A program made the position numbers and the translations under genes. From NCBI GenBank assembly GCA_965153455.1, contig OZ234502.1:11253495-11317494 (forward strand): DNA of 64,000 nt, read 5' to 3'. The stretch comes from Sphagnum compactum (lineage: Eukaryota; Bryophyta; Sphagnopsida; Sphagnales). Positions 25,431 to 35,155 of the stretch are shown piece by piece (position 1 is the first letter of the stretch; each line of letters starts with the position of its first letter). Below the pieces are notes generated by a model. The model saw only the letters and a program-made list of their open reading frames with translations, was not told where the DNA came from and did not search any database.

Positions 25431-26034
25431 ACACCAGAATCCAGGCTCATGAGCCCACCATCCAAGATGTATGGTGTGTCACACAAATTTTTCATTTTAA
25501 TTATTGTCCCACATTAAGCAACCTTGGGTTAGCAACATAGTAACCATCCCCATGCATCTATATACCTAATAATTACCAAATGCCTAACTTACTTACCAAG
25601 ATATAAGATAGTCATTTAATTACCTAACTACTTCCCTAGGATACGTACCCTTTTACATATAAGTAGTTTGATAGTGTCATGTGAAAGTAGGAGGGTTTAT
25701 AAGGTAGGTTACCAAGGTGGGGCAATGGTGATTTAATTGTGGTTCACCCTCAAGTTACAACTGTTCATCATAATTAGTTTCCAACAGATGGTACACTAAT
25801 GGGTGTTGGGTCACATAATGCCATTTGGCGAAAGTGAGGTGAAGATATTAAAATTGTAAATAAAACTTATCCAACTTTTATTGAACACAAACACAAAATG
25901 TACATATTGAGTACAAACATTAGATAAATTTGTTAAGATTGACATAAGTTGAAATAAACCATATGTATTATGGACATATAACCCCACTCAAAAGTGAAAG
26001 TGCAATAAGATCAAAACTTCTAAGAGCATTAGAC
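25430..26034. repeat. Unit B, module M3, left of the retroelement
   Basis: Collinear with 12480-13090 and 45400-46170 (GATGTATGGTGTGTCACAC, then CCAAATGCCTAACTT, then TAGTGTCATG, then CAAAACTTCTAAGAGCA). It is interrupted at 26035 by the retroelement. The flank resumes at 35746, where TCCATTATTCGCTC matches GCCATTATTCACTC at 46191 in unit C. Confidence 0.5.
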
Positions 26035-26038
26035 TAGC
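26035..26038. repeat. Target-site duplication, left copy (TAGC)
   Basis: TAGC lies directly outside the left end TGTCGTG of the element, and the same TAGC directly follows the right end CATGACA. The last three bases (AGC) also continue the element's internal A/B junction sequence, so the duplication is less certain than a clean one. Confidence 0.5.
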
Positions 26039-26213
26039 TGTCGTGACGTGTAGTGTCGTGACATACAGTGTCGTAAGGTGTACATTCATAGGAAACTCTA
26101 CTAAACAAAAAGACTAAAGCCAGTCAAAGATATAAACTAATAAACTAAAAAGAGATACATGCACACATATATATACAATGCACACGTGAGACTGAGATGA
26201 AATTCTCATGTAT
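26039..26213 (-). repeat. Terminal block B2 (outer)
   Basis: 175 bp forming the 3' end of the element. It looks identical to B1 at 26528-26702. It starts (plus strand) TGTCGTGACG and carries repeated GTGTCGTGAC-like motifs. Confidence 0.85.
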
Positions 26214-26525
26214 ATTGAAAATGCAAAGCAAGAAAGAAATGAAATGTATGTAGACGGTGGCCGTGCAATGGCCGCCGTGAGCATCTAGAAATCCTAGCTT
26301 ATGATGGAGAAAACTCCTGACAAAGGAATTCTAGAAAAACTAAAGGAGAAGGGCAGAGCTTGGCCCTTTTATACAGCCACCAAAGCTGAAACCCTAAATA
26401 CCTAATAGCGTACAGTCACTTATGAGCGCACATTAACCCTACAAACGTACATTAGCCTTCAAAAGACATGATGGGCATGCCCGTAGCCGGCCATCATGTA
26501 TGAGGCTATGCATACGGGCATGACA
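26214..26525 (-). repeat. Terminal block A2
   Basis: 312 bp that look identical to A1 (35434-35745), with the same TATA box (26364-26373) and start-site sequence (about 26341). Here it should supply the 3' copy of the R region and the polyadenylation site. Its outer neighbour B2 is preceded by the junction TTTTCAAT|ATACATGAG (minus strand). Confidence 0.85.
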
Positions 26526-26527
26526 GC

Positions 26528-26702
26528 TGTCGTGACGTGTAGTGTCGTGACATACAGTGTCGTAAGGTGTACATTCATAGGAAACTCTACTAAACAAAAA
26601 GACTAAAGCCAGTCAAAGATATAAACTAATAAACTAAAAAGAGATACATGCACACATATATATACAATGCACACGTGAGACTGAGATGAAATTCTCATGT
26701 AT
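26528..26702 (-). repeat. Block B1, directly after the polypurine tract
   Basis: Looks identical to B2. On the minus strand it starts ATACATGAG immediately after G8 and ends CACGACA. Two bases (GC) then separate it from TGTCATG of A2, making the near-palindrome GACAGCTGTC. Confidence 0.85.
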
Positions 26703-26714
26703 CCCCCCCCAGAC
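26703..26714 (-). promoter_or_regulatory. Polypurine tract (plus-strand primer site)
   Basis: On the minus strand the run GGTCTGGGGGGGG sits about 40 bases after the gag-pol stop and abuts B1. This is the position expected for the RNase H-resistant primer that starts second-strand synthesis, and it makes B1 the start of the U3 region. The CT interruption is unusual. Confidence 0.65.
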
Positions 26715-26751
26715 CTGAGCCGGGAAAAGCATGGCATGGTCTGAGTAGGAA

Positions 26752-29700
26752 TCAAGGTGCTGTAGGAGAACATGACGAACAGTACCAATTGCCAACGGGA
26801 ACTTGAGGGACCTCCGGCTTGAGGCAGAAGAGATGGTATCCACCATTACAGTTGTCGCAAAGCAACATCTGATCAGCATCGTCCGTCCTCTGACATACCT
26901 GACATGGATAATCAAGTGGAGGAATCCAAGTCGACGTGATGATGGTAGGGTCCAAGTTTGGCAGGTGGCAAGGCGCACAATTTTTGGAATGATCCCGAAT
27001 TGTGCGTCCGTCAGCTCCTTGTAGCTCCAACACACCTAAAGGCCTGATCGCCTTAATCCTCAAGATGGTGCGACCGGAAGAAGTGTCTAAAGTATCATTG
27101 GGTTGTCGCTGAAGATACACAAAATCACCAACATCAAATTGTCTCACCTTAGGTTTGTAACTGCCACCTCGTGTGTGTGCATACCATAAGGTGTCTCGAT
27201 GTTGTGCAATGGACAGGTTTTCCATGGCCATGGGCATAACCCTCCTGAATAGAGCGGCCCTTTCTGCAATGACCTTAGCCCAAATGGTTGGGGAGTCCAA
27301 GTCCACAACTTGGTCCATTTGAGCAGCAATGGAAGAGGGTGGAATGGGATGTCTCCCAAAAAGTAAAAAGTAAGGGGAGAAATGAGATAAAGAGGCGTGT
27401 TTGGACATCCTGTAACCCATGGCGATGTAAGGGAGGGCCAGGTCCCAATCCTCTTTGTTCTTAGTGAGGCAAATCTTCCGAAGTCCCTTCTTGCATGTTT
27501 GAACCATCCTTTCTGCAAGGCCATCAGCTTGGGGATGATCTCTTGAAGTCCGACAATGGTCAATGAGAGCATGGTCAAGTAGGTCTTGGAATTCTCCCCT
27601 GAATTCTGATCCTTGATCAGTAAGGCACTCAGCACAAGCCCCAAACCTACTTAGAACCTGTTGTAAGAAAGCCTGGCTAGTGCTGTGTGATGACTTGTCC
27701 GGTAGCGCAACAAGTTCGACCCACTTTGAAAAATGCTCAATCATAATCATGATGTAGACATTACCCCTGGAGGTCTGTGGTAATTCTCCAGCTAAATCAC
27801 ATGACCAGCGATAGAACATGCCCTGAATAGGTAGTGGAGAAAGAGTGAGCTGTCGAGAGGAAAAGGAAGTTCTCACTCTATCACATTGTTCACACCTAGC
27901 AATGACGTCTCGGACTTGAGCATACATACCTCTCCAATGGTAATGAGGAGCGAGAAGGCTATAAGTACGCTTAACTCCAAAATGTCCAAGCTCCGAGTGT
28001 ACCTTCTGAATAAGACCAGGCCGTTCATGTGGTGGTGGAACCACTCTGTCGCCTTGTGGTAAGCATCGGACGAGGTGATTGTCCCTCCATGAGTAGCGTT
28101 TGGATCGCTGTTGTATGCGATCCCGCTGACTTGATGTAACTTGGGGAGGGTATTCCCCATGTTGAAGAAACCCCAGAGTGTCCAAGTCCTCCCATATATC
28201 CAGAATGGGATGCTCAACCAGGTTACATTGCAGTAATGCAAGATAACTAGATGCCTCAGATACATGTATTGCTGGGATCTGGTCAAAATCTTGCCTGGCT
28301 TCTGAAAAATCTTCAGAGGTAGTGAGGGGTCTTCGTGACATGGTATCCGCATTCTGATGTGTAATACCTGGTCGGTGAATAACCTTGAACTCATACTCTT
28401 GAAGTATAAGCGCCCAACGAGCTAACTTACCAGTAAGCTTATCGTTGGTCATCAACCACTTGATAGGCTGGTGGTCCGTATACAGAGTGAAATTGGTGCC
28501 ATAAAGATAGGGCCTGAAATGTATGACGGCCCATACAACAGCAAGGCACTCCCCCTCGTATGAAGAATAGTTGCTCTCAGCCTTGTTGTTGCTTCGAGAT
28601 GCATAGGCGATAACATATTCCTTGCCTTCCTCATCAAGTTGGCCCAAAATAGCTCCAATACCAAGAGCACTCCAGTCAGTGTGTAGAATGAAGACCTTGC
28701 TGAAATCAGGTCTTCTCAGAATGGGGAACTCTGAAAGCTTTTCCTTGAGTGTGTTGAAAGCTTCCTGAGCCTCTTCACTCCATGTCCAAGCAACATCCTT
28801 CTTTAACAATGCATAGAGAGGATGAGCAATAGTACTGAAGTCTTGGACATAAATCCTGTAGTAATTACATAGTCCGATGAAGCTCCTCAAAGTGTGAACA
28901 TCAGTAGGATCGGGCATCTCCAAAATGGCTACTACTTTGGCCCAATGAGCCATGATACCATTTGGCAAAATTCTGTGTCCAAGGTAAACTACTGAGGTGA
29001 CAGCAAACTCACACTTTTTAGGATGGATCTTCATATTGACTTCGTGGAGCCTCTTGAATAACTCCTCAAGATGAGCCAAGTGCTGTAGGAGTCCCTTGCT
29101 ATGCACTAGGACATCATCTATGTAGCATTTCAGGAAATCTGCCCCTTCGAGAACCTGGTCCATGACTCGTTGAAAGAAGACAGGTGCATTCTTCAATCCA
29201 AAAGGCATCACAAGCCATTCCCACAACTTATTGCTTCCATGGAATGCTGTTTTCTTGCGATCTTTTGCAACGAGCACAATCTGGTTGAAGCCTTGCCTCA
29301 GATCCACAATTGTGAAGATGTTTGAGTCTCCAATGCTATCAAACAGTTCTTCAGGGATGGGCATGGGGTACCTGTCCTGAGGTGTAACCAGGTTCAAAGG
29401 CCTATAATCCCCGCACATCCTTTTCTCAGTCCATAATCCAGCTGAATCCTTCTTTGCTGGCATTACTGTAGCGGCTGCGAAATCAAAACTTGATGGCTGA
29501 ATGAGACCGGCCTCATGGAGCTCTTTGCATCTTTCATCTACCAATTCCCATTCATGTTTGCTCAACCTATGCCTCCTTCGATAAATGGGTGTCTCATCTG
29601 TAAGGTCTATAGAGAACTGCATGGTCTTACACCTACCTAAGTCTTTCATTGAGAATGCGAACACATTCTCATACTTAATTAGCAAGTCTGTGACCTGGTC

Positions 29701-32700
29701 TCTCTCCTTCTTGGTGAGCTGGTTCCCCATAACAAAAGGGTAGTTGGAAACACATGGAATGGAGTTGGAAAGTGTGTTTGAAGAACCTGATGTATTGGGT
29801 TCTCCATTATCCAACTCCGTAGATTCGTAGAAGGTTGTAATTGTTTCTCCAGAAGCTGATGTACCTCCAGGTGTATTGGACATAACTTGAGTCAAATTAC
29901 ATGGTACCTCCTCCCCCCCAACACTGAGAGTGAAATGTAGAGTGTTGAAGATAGGCAAATGTACTTGGTCGGGGTGCCATGTGGTTGCATCGTCAGAGCT
30001 GCAAGCTGATTGAGTCAGTGTTGGTGTTGTGTACATTTGAAAGAGTACACAGGTTACCAATAACCATGTAAGGGAGTTCAGGTCCATGCTTCTCCCGAGT
30101 AGCGCGTTACGCTCCAATCTAGTCACCTTGGTGTGACTAGTAGTGCCAGTTTGGAACCCCATAGCCCTTTCTCTTTCTTCTGGGCTTGGTTCATCCCAAG
30201 TGGTTGAAGCATGACGATACACCAAGCCTGGTCCATCTCCCTGAAAGGCGTGTGCTCCAGGGAAGGAGACAAAGGTGGGCCAAGCACCTCTTGGTTTTCC
30301 TATTGTATTTGCAGGAAACCAAGGAGGTTTCTCTTGCCTTGTAACTGGTTGGCAAAAGCTCTGATCATCCAATATGTGAGAAACCTGCAGGTTGTGGTCT
30401 CTGATGGTGTATCTCAGAGCCAACTGCAGAATTGAAAGTGGTGCAAGGTTGGTCCACCAGTTGCGCAGCCGGTGCGCATAGGAACCGCATTGTGCCGCAT
30501 CGAGTAGGAGTGGCTCTCCAAGGTAATGTTTGACAAGTGTGTAGTGCTCCTGGACTTTCTCCCTCTGGTCAAGCTGAGAAGGGGTGTTCTCAATTACATA
30601 ACCAAGCGTAGGGGAAATGGATTGAGCCCAGGTAATCAATCGTACCATGTCCGTGAAGAGACCGGATCTTGTGTCACTCAAGCCTTCTCCAAATCCAGCT
30701 GCTGAAAATCCTTGACACTCCCAACCTGAAATGATGAGGTCCACTGGGCCAAGTAATTCCATATGCTTATTCTGAATTAATTGTATGTCAGGGGGCAAGA
30801 AAGTGAAACTGGCCTTCCATGCGGTGGTTGTAAACTGTTGTGGAAATCTGGTTGTGAGCTCCATCATTCTCGATGCTGCCACTTGCCTTGCAATAGGATC
30901 AATGTCTACGTAGAAATACCTTCGGACCACCATCCCTGACTGTAGTAGGGCTTCGAGACCTGTACCAATACCACCAAAGAGCTCTAGTAATGTAATCCCT
31001 TCCTTAGGTGGTGTCCAGGTGATTAGCTGACAGAGTAATGGCTTAATCGGTTCGCCATGGCTCTCCATGCTTTCAAAACTAGACAAAGCTTTGACCAAGG
31101 GCTTGTAGGCTACTTTGAACCTTTGTAAAACCTCTGGTCCATGTTGAATGTCAGTAGGAACCACCCTCAAGCTTTCAGTAGCTTGAGCGTAAGCTATCTC
31201 CTCTTCATCTCCCTCTATCCATTCGTGGCTAGCTTGTTGGATGTAGGAAATGGTGTGTGCTTCCTTGAGCATACAATGGTGAGCCATAGGACTATGGTTC
31301 CCATGTAAATCAAGGGGTATGTATCCCAGGTGGTGGCCATCAGTCTCCCAATCCACTCGGTAGTACGCATGTTCGAACCAGTTGTCAATTGTAAAACCTG
31401 GTGGAAACAGGGCTTCTTGCCCAATGAGCACATCGTAACTAGTGGCATTGGTGACTAAACATCTGACCTGTAGGCAAAGCTCCTGATCTGTACCTTCATT
31501 GAAATTAAGTGCAATCAAATCCGAGCTCTCCCCAAGTACCTCCTCTACGCTCCCACTAGCGGTGCGAATGTGCCACATAGATTTTCGTAGTTTGGAGTCG
31601 AGCATGCCCATCTTCTTGGCGAATTGAACTCCAAGAATCACTGGTTGGGCACCTGTATCAAGAAGAACCACTCTGGGTGTATGTCCTCCCACCTGGATTG
31701 CTGACTTAGTATTGTCGACAATGGCAACTCCGGTGGCGATGGAAGTTCTCTCACTAGGCACCACCTTCGGAAATGAGTGAGAGACTTTGTGGAGAGAATG
31801 GCTATCCACAACGCCTTTGCTGAGTAACAAATCCACAAGTGAGGTGTTCTTAACTCCCTTCTGATATGTGAATGTAGAATCAAAGGTAGGAAAGCTCACT
31901 AGTTTAGCCATGCCAGAACTAGTGACTAGATTACGAACGCCATCTGCAACACGTGAACCAATCGAATGTCTCTCCAAGGTGTTGGATGGGACCTCTGTAG
32001 CATGTGGATTAGGGGTTGGTAGAGGACCTGATGTAGTGTTCAAGGTATCCTCTAAGATTACAATTATGTCCCTGGTGCTTAGCTTCAAATCTTGAAAACT
32101 AAACAATGGTGTACTCACAAGCTTTTGCGCCACTTCATGCATTTGAAGTTGGCATTCCATAAGCTGATCAGTGGAAAATTGTGTGTTTTCCTGATGTACA
32201 TGTACTCCTGGGACATGAGAATTTGATGCCCTAACAGCTTGTGGTGTAGTAGTCTCCTCCCCCCTCGCCAACAAGGTGCCTTCTTCTTCCATGTTGAGAG
32301 GACGAAAAGATTGTGGCATGACTGCTCGAGCTCCTCTAGCCCTGGTAATAGGACTTGAACCAGATGCGAGTCCATCAGTCTGAATTACCTGCTTAGTGGC
32401 AGAAACTCTGGGTGCCACACTAGCTTCTTGTGCTGCGACAAAGGAAGGGCAAAAAGAAGTAGCCAATTCTGGTGTGAGACTAGAATTGTGTGGAGTGGAA
32501 AGAACATACTCCCCAACCATTGCATCGTGTGGAAGGCCATAGAACGACCTAGGAGGTCCCTCGCGTGATCCTGAACCTTGTACAGGTTGGGCATGACTAG
32601 CTGATTGGGAGGACTTGCCTTTTAGATTAGCAAGTTGAGCCCTCAATGATTCGAGTTCATTTTGTAAAGTCTGAACTTGAATTGCATGGGCTTGAAGCAC

Positions 32701-34161
32701 CTCCCTCTTATCAGCATTGTGCTCCTTCTTCTTAGCATTCTTGTTGGAATTACCCTTGGTGGGCAAAGCCTGAGTGGAGTGCTGAGGTGCCTTGGCTTTT
32801 GGTTGAGGGATAGTGGAAGATGCTGGCAGATTTTGCCGTTGTAATCGGAGTTGCTTCCGCTCTGGGAACTTGGCAAAACAGACAGATTCATGATGTCCCT
32901 CTTTCCCACAATAATCACAAAAGAGATCTTCGGAAGGAATGTTGCACTCACTAGCTTTGTGGGCAGGATTGCCACAGTAGTTGCAAGAAGGTAGGATGGG
33001 TGTAGCCGAGTGCACCGCTTTAGTCCTTGAAGAAGAATGTGATGATCTAGTTGGTGCAGCTGTTGTAGGTTGAGGCCTTGAACGTGATGGAGGCCTCATA
33101 GTACTGGCCTCATAGTGTGCATGAGCCAGTTCTAGCTTTTCGGAAATGTTGTACACATCCAGCAACGTGTACGAGTCTCCAAATTCTGCAAAGATTCGTT
33201 GCAAAACCTGTGCGTGGAGTGTTGGAGTACCTTCCAAAGAACGAAGATACCGATGGGCAGCTTCCAAGTCGGTGATGCTCTGGGTATCCTCTTTGAGTTT
33301 GAGAAGCCTCCTGTAAAGCATCTTGAGGGTTTCATCCTTCTGCCGAGAGAAGGTGGCGAGCTGCAGAATTTTTTCAGAACTTTTGACTGGAAATTCCAGT
33401 TCAAGAATTCGAAAGAATTCCCCCACTGGATCAACAAAAGCTGGCGCATCAATGGTGGGAGGAATGTTTGCAGTAGCAGCAATGAGTTGTTGAGGAGAGA
33501 GGTTTACCGAGGTAGGTACCGGGTCTGGATTATTCGGCACAGTCCCGTGATGTGCAATTGCAGCTTGCAATGCAGCTTGAGAGGCGGTGGCGATGGCTAT
33601 GGCGTAAGCTGGATTGGGAGCTTGGGTGACACCCAAAATCCTTGCAGAATGTTGCTCGTAGACATCCAATGCCTCATAATGCACATAACGGGCCAATTGC
33701 TTAAATGCAAACGCTTCGGTGTAATTAGCACCATACTTCAGCTCCAACTCACAGACCACTGTTGAGAAAGTTGCCTTGAACTCCCTCAACGAAATAGTAC
33801 CTGGCCTTCCGCTGAACTTCTCTATTCTCCCAGAGGAACTGCTGACCTCCATGGTGTATATGGGTGTTGAAGTCATAGCTTGCAACGGAGTATATGGTGA
33901 TGGTGTGAAAGCAGGTGCAGTAGTAGGTGTACCCCACTGATTAACCCCTTCAAATGGGCTCTGGTGTGTTGTTGATGTAGTGTAACCCAAACCTGAATTC
34001 CTAATAGGACTTGTACTAGATGATGATGGTGCTGTGGATGCTTGGTGGTATCGTCGTGAGGATCGTGAACTCAAAGATATTGGTTCAAAGGGTTGTGTGT
34101 TACTTCGTAACTGATACCTTGGCTCTGGATGAGTAATGCTACTTTCATCATCCGAGGACAT
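26752..34161 (-). CDS. Gag-Pol polyprotein with C5-cytosine DNA methyltransferase and PHD finger
   Basis: 2469 residues in one frame from ATG to TGA. Gag: disordered 1-110, core about 240-355, CCHC knuckles 393-406 and 415-428, coiled coil about 487-515. Protease: DTGA at 835-838, LIG at 912-914. DNA methyltransferase about 1047-1370: motif I ELFGGIGTG (1060-1068), VDID 1085-1088, motif IV ECQGFS with likely nucleophile C1149, motif VI ENT at 1191, motif VIII AHRLRNWW at 1229-1236, motifs IX/X to about 1368. Reverse transcriptase about 1527-1750 with YIDD 1680-1683. RNase H D1829, E1871, D1896, D1939. Integrase: zinc site H2055, H2060, C2090, C2093 and triad D2122, D2182, E2217. PHD finger 2420-2464: C4-H-C3 at C2420, C2423, C2435, C2438, H2443, C2446, C2461, C2464. 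All usual catalytic residues are present, except that the methyltransferase PCQ proline is Glu1148. With no gag/pol frameshift, Gag excess must arise by processing, as in Tf1. Confidence 0.95.
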   Translation of the reverse strand: MSSDDESSITHPEPRYQLRSNTQPFEPISLSSRSSRRYHQASTAPSSSSTSPIRNSGLGYTTSTTHQSPFEGVNQWGTPTTAPAFTPSPYTPLQAMTSTPIYTMEVSSSSGRIEKFSGRPGTISLREFKATFSTVVCELELKYGANYTEAFAFKQLARYVHYEALDVYEQHSARILGVTQAPNPAYAIAIATASQAALQAAIAHHGTVPNNPDPVPTSVNLSPQQLIAATANIPPTIDAPAFVDPVGEFFRILELEFPVKSSEKILQLATFSRQKDETLKMLYRRLLKLKEDTQSITDLEAAHRYLRSLEGTPTLHAQVLQRIFAEFGDSYTLLDVYNISEKLELAHAHYEASTMRPPSRSRPQPTTAAPTRSSHSSSRTKAVHSATPILPSCNYCGNPAHKASECNIPSEDLFCDYCGKEGHHESVCFAKFPERKQLRLQRQNLPASSTIPQPKAKAPQHSTQALPTKGNSNKNAKKKEHNADKREVLQAHAIQVQTLQNELESLRAQLANLKGKSSQSASHAQPVQGSGSREGPPRSFYGLPHDAMVGEYVLSTPHNSSLTPELATSFCPSFVAAQEASVAPRVSATKQVIQTDGLASGSSPITRARGARAVMPQSFRPLNMEEEGTLLARGEETTTPQAVRASNSHVPGVHVHQENTQFSTDQLMECQLQMHEVAQKLVSTPLFSFQDLKLSTRDIIVILEDTLNTTSGPLPTPNPHATEVPSNTLERHSIGSRVADGVRNLVTSSGMAKLVSFPTFDSTFTYQKGVKNTSLVDLLLSKGVVDSHSLHKVSHSFPKVVPSERTSIATGVAIVDNTKSAIQVGGHTPRVVLLDTGAQPVILGVQFAKKMGMLDSKLRKSMWHIRTASGSVEEVLGESSDLIALNFNEGTDQELCLQVRCLVTNATSYDVLIGQEALFPPGFTIDNWFEHAYYRVDWETDGHHLGYIPLDLHGNHSPMAHHCMLKEAHTISYIQQASHEWIEGDEEEIAYAQATESLRVVPTDIQHGPEVLQRFKVAYKPLVKALSSFESMESHGEPIKPLLCQLITWTPPKEGITLLELFGGIGTGLEALLQSGMVVRRYFYVDIDPIARQVAASRMMELTTRFPQQFTTTAWKASFTFLPPDIQLIQNKHMELLGPVDLIISGWECQGFSAAGFGEGLSDTRSGLFTDMVRLITWAQSISPTLGYVIENTPSQLDQREKVQEHYTLVKHYLGEPLLLDAAQCGSYAHRLRNWWTNLAPLSILQLALRYTIRDHNLQVSHILDDQSFCQPVTRQEKPPWFPANTIGKPRGAWPTFVSFPGAHAFQGDGPGLVYRHASTTWDEPSPEERERAMGFQTGTTSHTKVTRLERNALLGRSMDLNSLTWLLVTCVLFQMYTTPTLTQSACSSDDATTWHPDQVHLPIFNTLHFTLSVGGEEVPCNLTQVMSNTPGGTSASGETITTFYESTELDNGEPNTSGSSNTLSNSIPCVSNYPFVMGNQLTKKERDQVTDLLIKYENVFAFSMKDLGRCKTMQFSIDLTDETPIYRRRHRLSKHEWELVDERCKELHEAGLIQPSSFDFAAATVMPAKKDSAGLWTEKRMCGDYRPLNLVTPQDRYPMPIPEELFDSIGDSNIFTIVDLRQGFNQIVLVAKDRKKTAFHGSNKLWEWLVMPFGLKNAPVFFQRVMDQVLEGADFLKCYIDDVLVHSKGLLQHLAHLEELFKRLHEVNMKIHPKKCEFAVTSVVYLGHRILPNGIMAHWAKVVAILEMPDPTDVHTLRSFIGLCNYYRIYVQDFSTIAHPLYALLKKDVAWTWSEEAQEAFNTLKEKLSEFPILRRPDFSKVFILHTDWSALGIGAILGQLDEEGKEYVIAYASRSNNKAESNYSSYEGECLAVVWAVIHFRPYLYGTNFTLYTDHQPIKWLMTNDKLTGKLARWALILQEYEFKVIHRPGITHQNADTMSRRPLTTSEDFSEARQDFDQIPAIHVSEASSYLALLQCNLVEHPILDIWEDLDTLGFLQHGEYPPQVTSSQRDRIQQRSKRYSWRDNHLVRCLPQGDRVVPPPHERPGLIQKVHSELGHFGVKRTYSLLAPHYHWRGMYAQVRDVIARCEQCDRVRTSFSSRQLTLSPLPIQGMFYRWSCDLAGELPQTSRGNVYIMIMIEHFSKWVELVALPDKSSHSTSQAFLQQVLSRFGACAECLTDQGSEFRGEFQDLLDHALIDHCRTSRDHPQADGLAERMVQTCKKGLRKICLTKNKEDWDLALPYIAMGYRMSKHASLSHFSPYFLLFGRHPIPPSSIAAQMDQVVDLDSPTIWAKVIAERAALFRRVMPMAMENLSIAQHRDTLWYAHTRGGSYKPKVRQFDVGDFVYLQRQPNDTLDTSSGRTILRIKAIRPLGVLELQGADGRTIRDHSKNCAPCHLPNLDPTIITSTWIPPLDYPCQVCQRTDDADQMLLCDNCNGGYHLFCLKPEVPQVPVGNWYCSSCSPTAP

Positions 34162-34393
34162 GGTGTTGTCCCATGCCCCAAAATTTTGTACTAATATAAT
34201 CCTTCAATTACAAAATTCTAACACAATGTATGGTTTGAATATCCCTAATTGCAGGACGATAATATGGCAAAATGCAGCAAGATAAGCTACAAGACACAAG
34301 ACCACACAATGCACGACCACAGTGCGAAGAACACAGGAAACAGGATTGCAATACAGTAGTACGTAGGACGCAGGACGGCAAAGCGCAGGACGA

Positions 34394-34631
34394 CAGTACG
34401 GTGATGTCAGTAGTGACGTAGGCAGGACGCAGGACGGCAGCACGATGACGTCAGCAGTGACGCAGGATGGCAGGGCGCAGGACAGCAGTACGGTGACGTC
34501 AGCAGTGACGCAGGCAGGACGACAGTACGATGACGTCAGCAGTGACGCAGGCAGGACGGCAGCACGATGACATCAGCAGTGACGCAGGCAGGACGGCAGC
34601 ACGATGACGTCAGCAGTGACGCAGGACAGTC
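34394..34631. repeat. Six tandem ~37-bp units with TGACGTCA sites in the leader
   Basis: Units start near 34394, 34438, 34485, 34522, 34559 and 34596. The last three intervals are exactly 37 bases. Each contains GATGACGTCAGCAGTGACGC or a one-base variant. Four units keep the perfect palindrome TGACGTCA, the core site of bZIP factors, followed by a TGACGC half-site. The array may be an internal enhancer or part of RNA packaging. Both are inference. Confidence 0.65.
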
Positions 34632-34667
34632 CGACGAACGTCGACGGAAGTCGGACGGACCAAGGTC

Positions 34668-35155
34668 GCAGCTATGGCGCTGCAGCTCGCAACGTTGCGA
34701 CGCTGCTGGAACGTTGCTGCGGCGCTGCACTGCTGCTGAAGCGATGGCGCTGCGGCGCTGTTGCTGCGGCGCTGCTGCAGCGATGGCGCTGCGGCGCTAG
34801 AGCTACGGCGCTGCTGCGGCGCTGGCGCTGCGGCGCTGCTGCAGCGATGGCGCTGCGGCACTGTTGCTATGGCGCTGCTGCAGCGTTGCTGCAGCGGTGC
34901 TGCTGCGGCGATGCTGCCGCGGCGCTCTTGCTGCGGCGGTGCTGCTGCGAGCGCTACTGCAGCGCTGTTGCGACGGCGGTGCTGCTGCAGCGATGGCGCT
35001 GCGGCGCTACGACGCTGCAGCGTTGTGGCGCTGCAGCTCGCGGCAACGGCGGAACGCAACGCCCTGCGGCGCTAGAGCTCGCTGCTGCGCTGCTGCACAG
35101 TGATGGCAGGCGGCGCTACGCTGCTCTGCAGCGATGGCAAGCGGCCGCCGCCGCG
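34668..35155. repeat. GC-rich GCTGCGGCG-type low-complexity block
   Basis: About 490 bases of GCTGCN/GCGGCG words, sharply GC-rich and CpG-rich against an A/T-rich genome. All frames stay open because of the composition, giving Ala/Arg-rich pseudo-ORFs on both strands (34567-35233). It would fold strongly in RNA. Confidence 0.7.

Noticed and set aside
26039-26525. Simple reading as an ordinary 487-bp LTR (A+B) with TG...CA ends
   Set aside because: It cannot explain why the 5' copy lacks B, why an extra B abuts the polypurine tract, or why the primer site abuts A1; kept only as an alternative.
26634-33937. Numerous other-frame ORFs inside the retroelement (for example 27144-27644, 27873-28394, 33199-33765)
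   Set aside because: Shadows of the single gag-pol frame; no independent domains.
26752-34161. DIRS/Ngaro-type tyrosine-recombinase element, suggested by the split repeats
   Set aside because: The polyprotein has an HHCC zinc site, a DDE triad and an aspartic protease, and no tyrosine-recombinase motif was seen.
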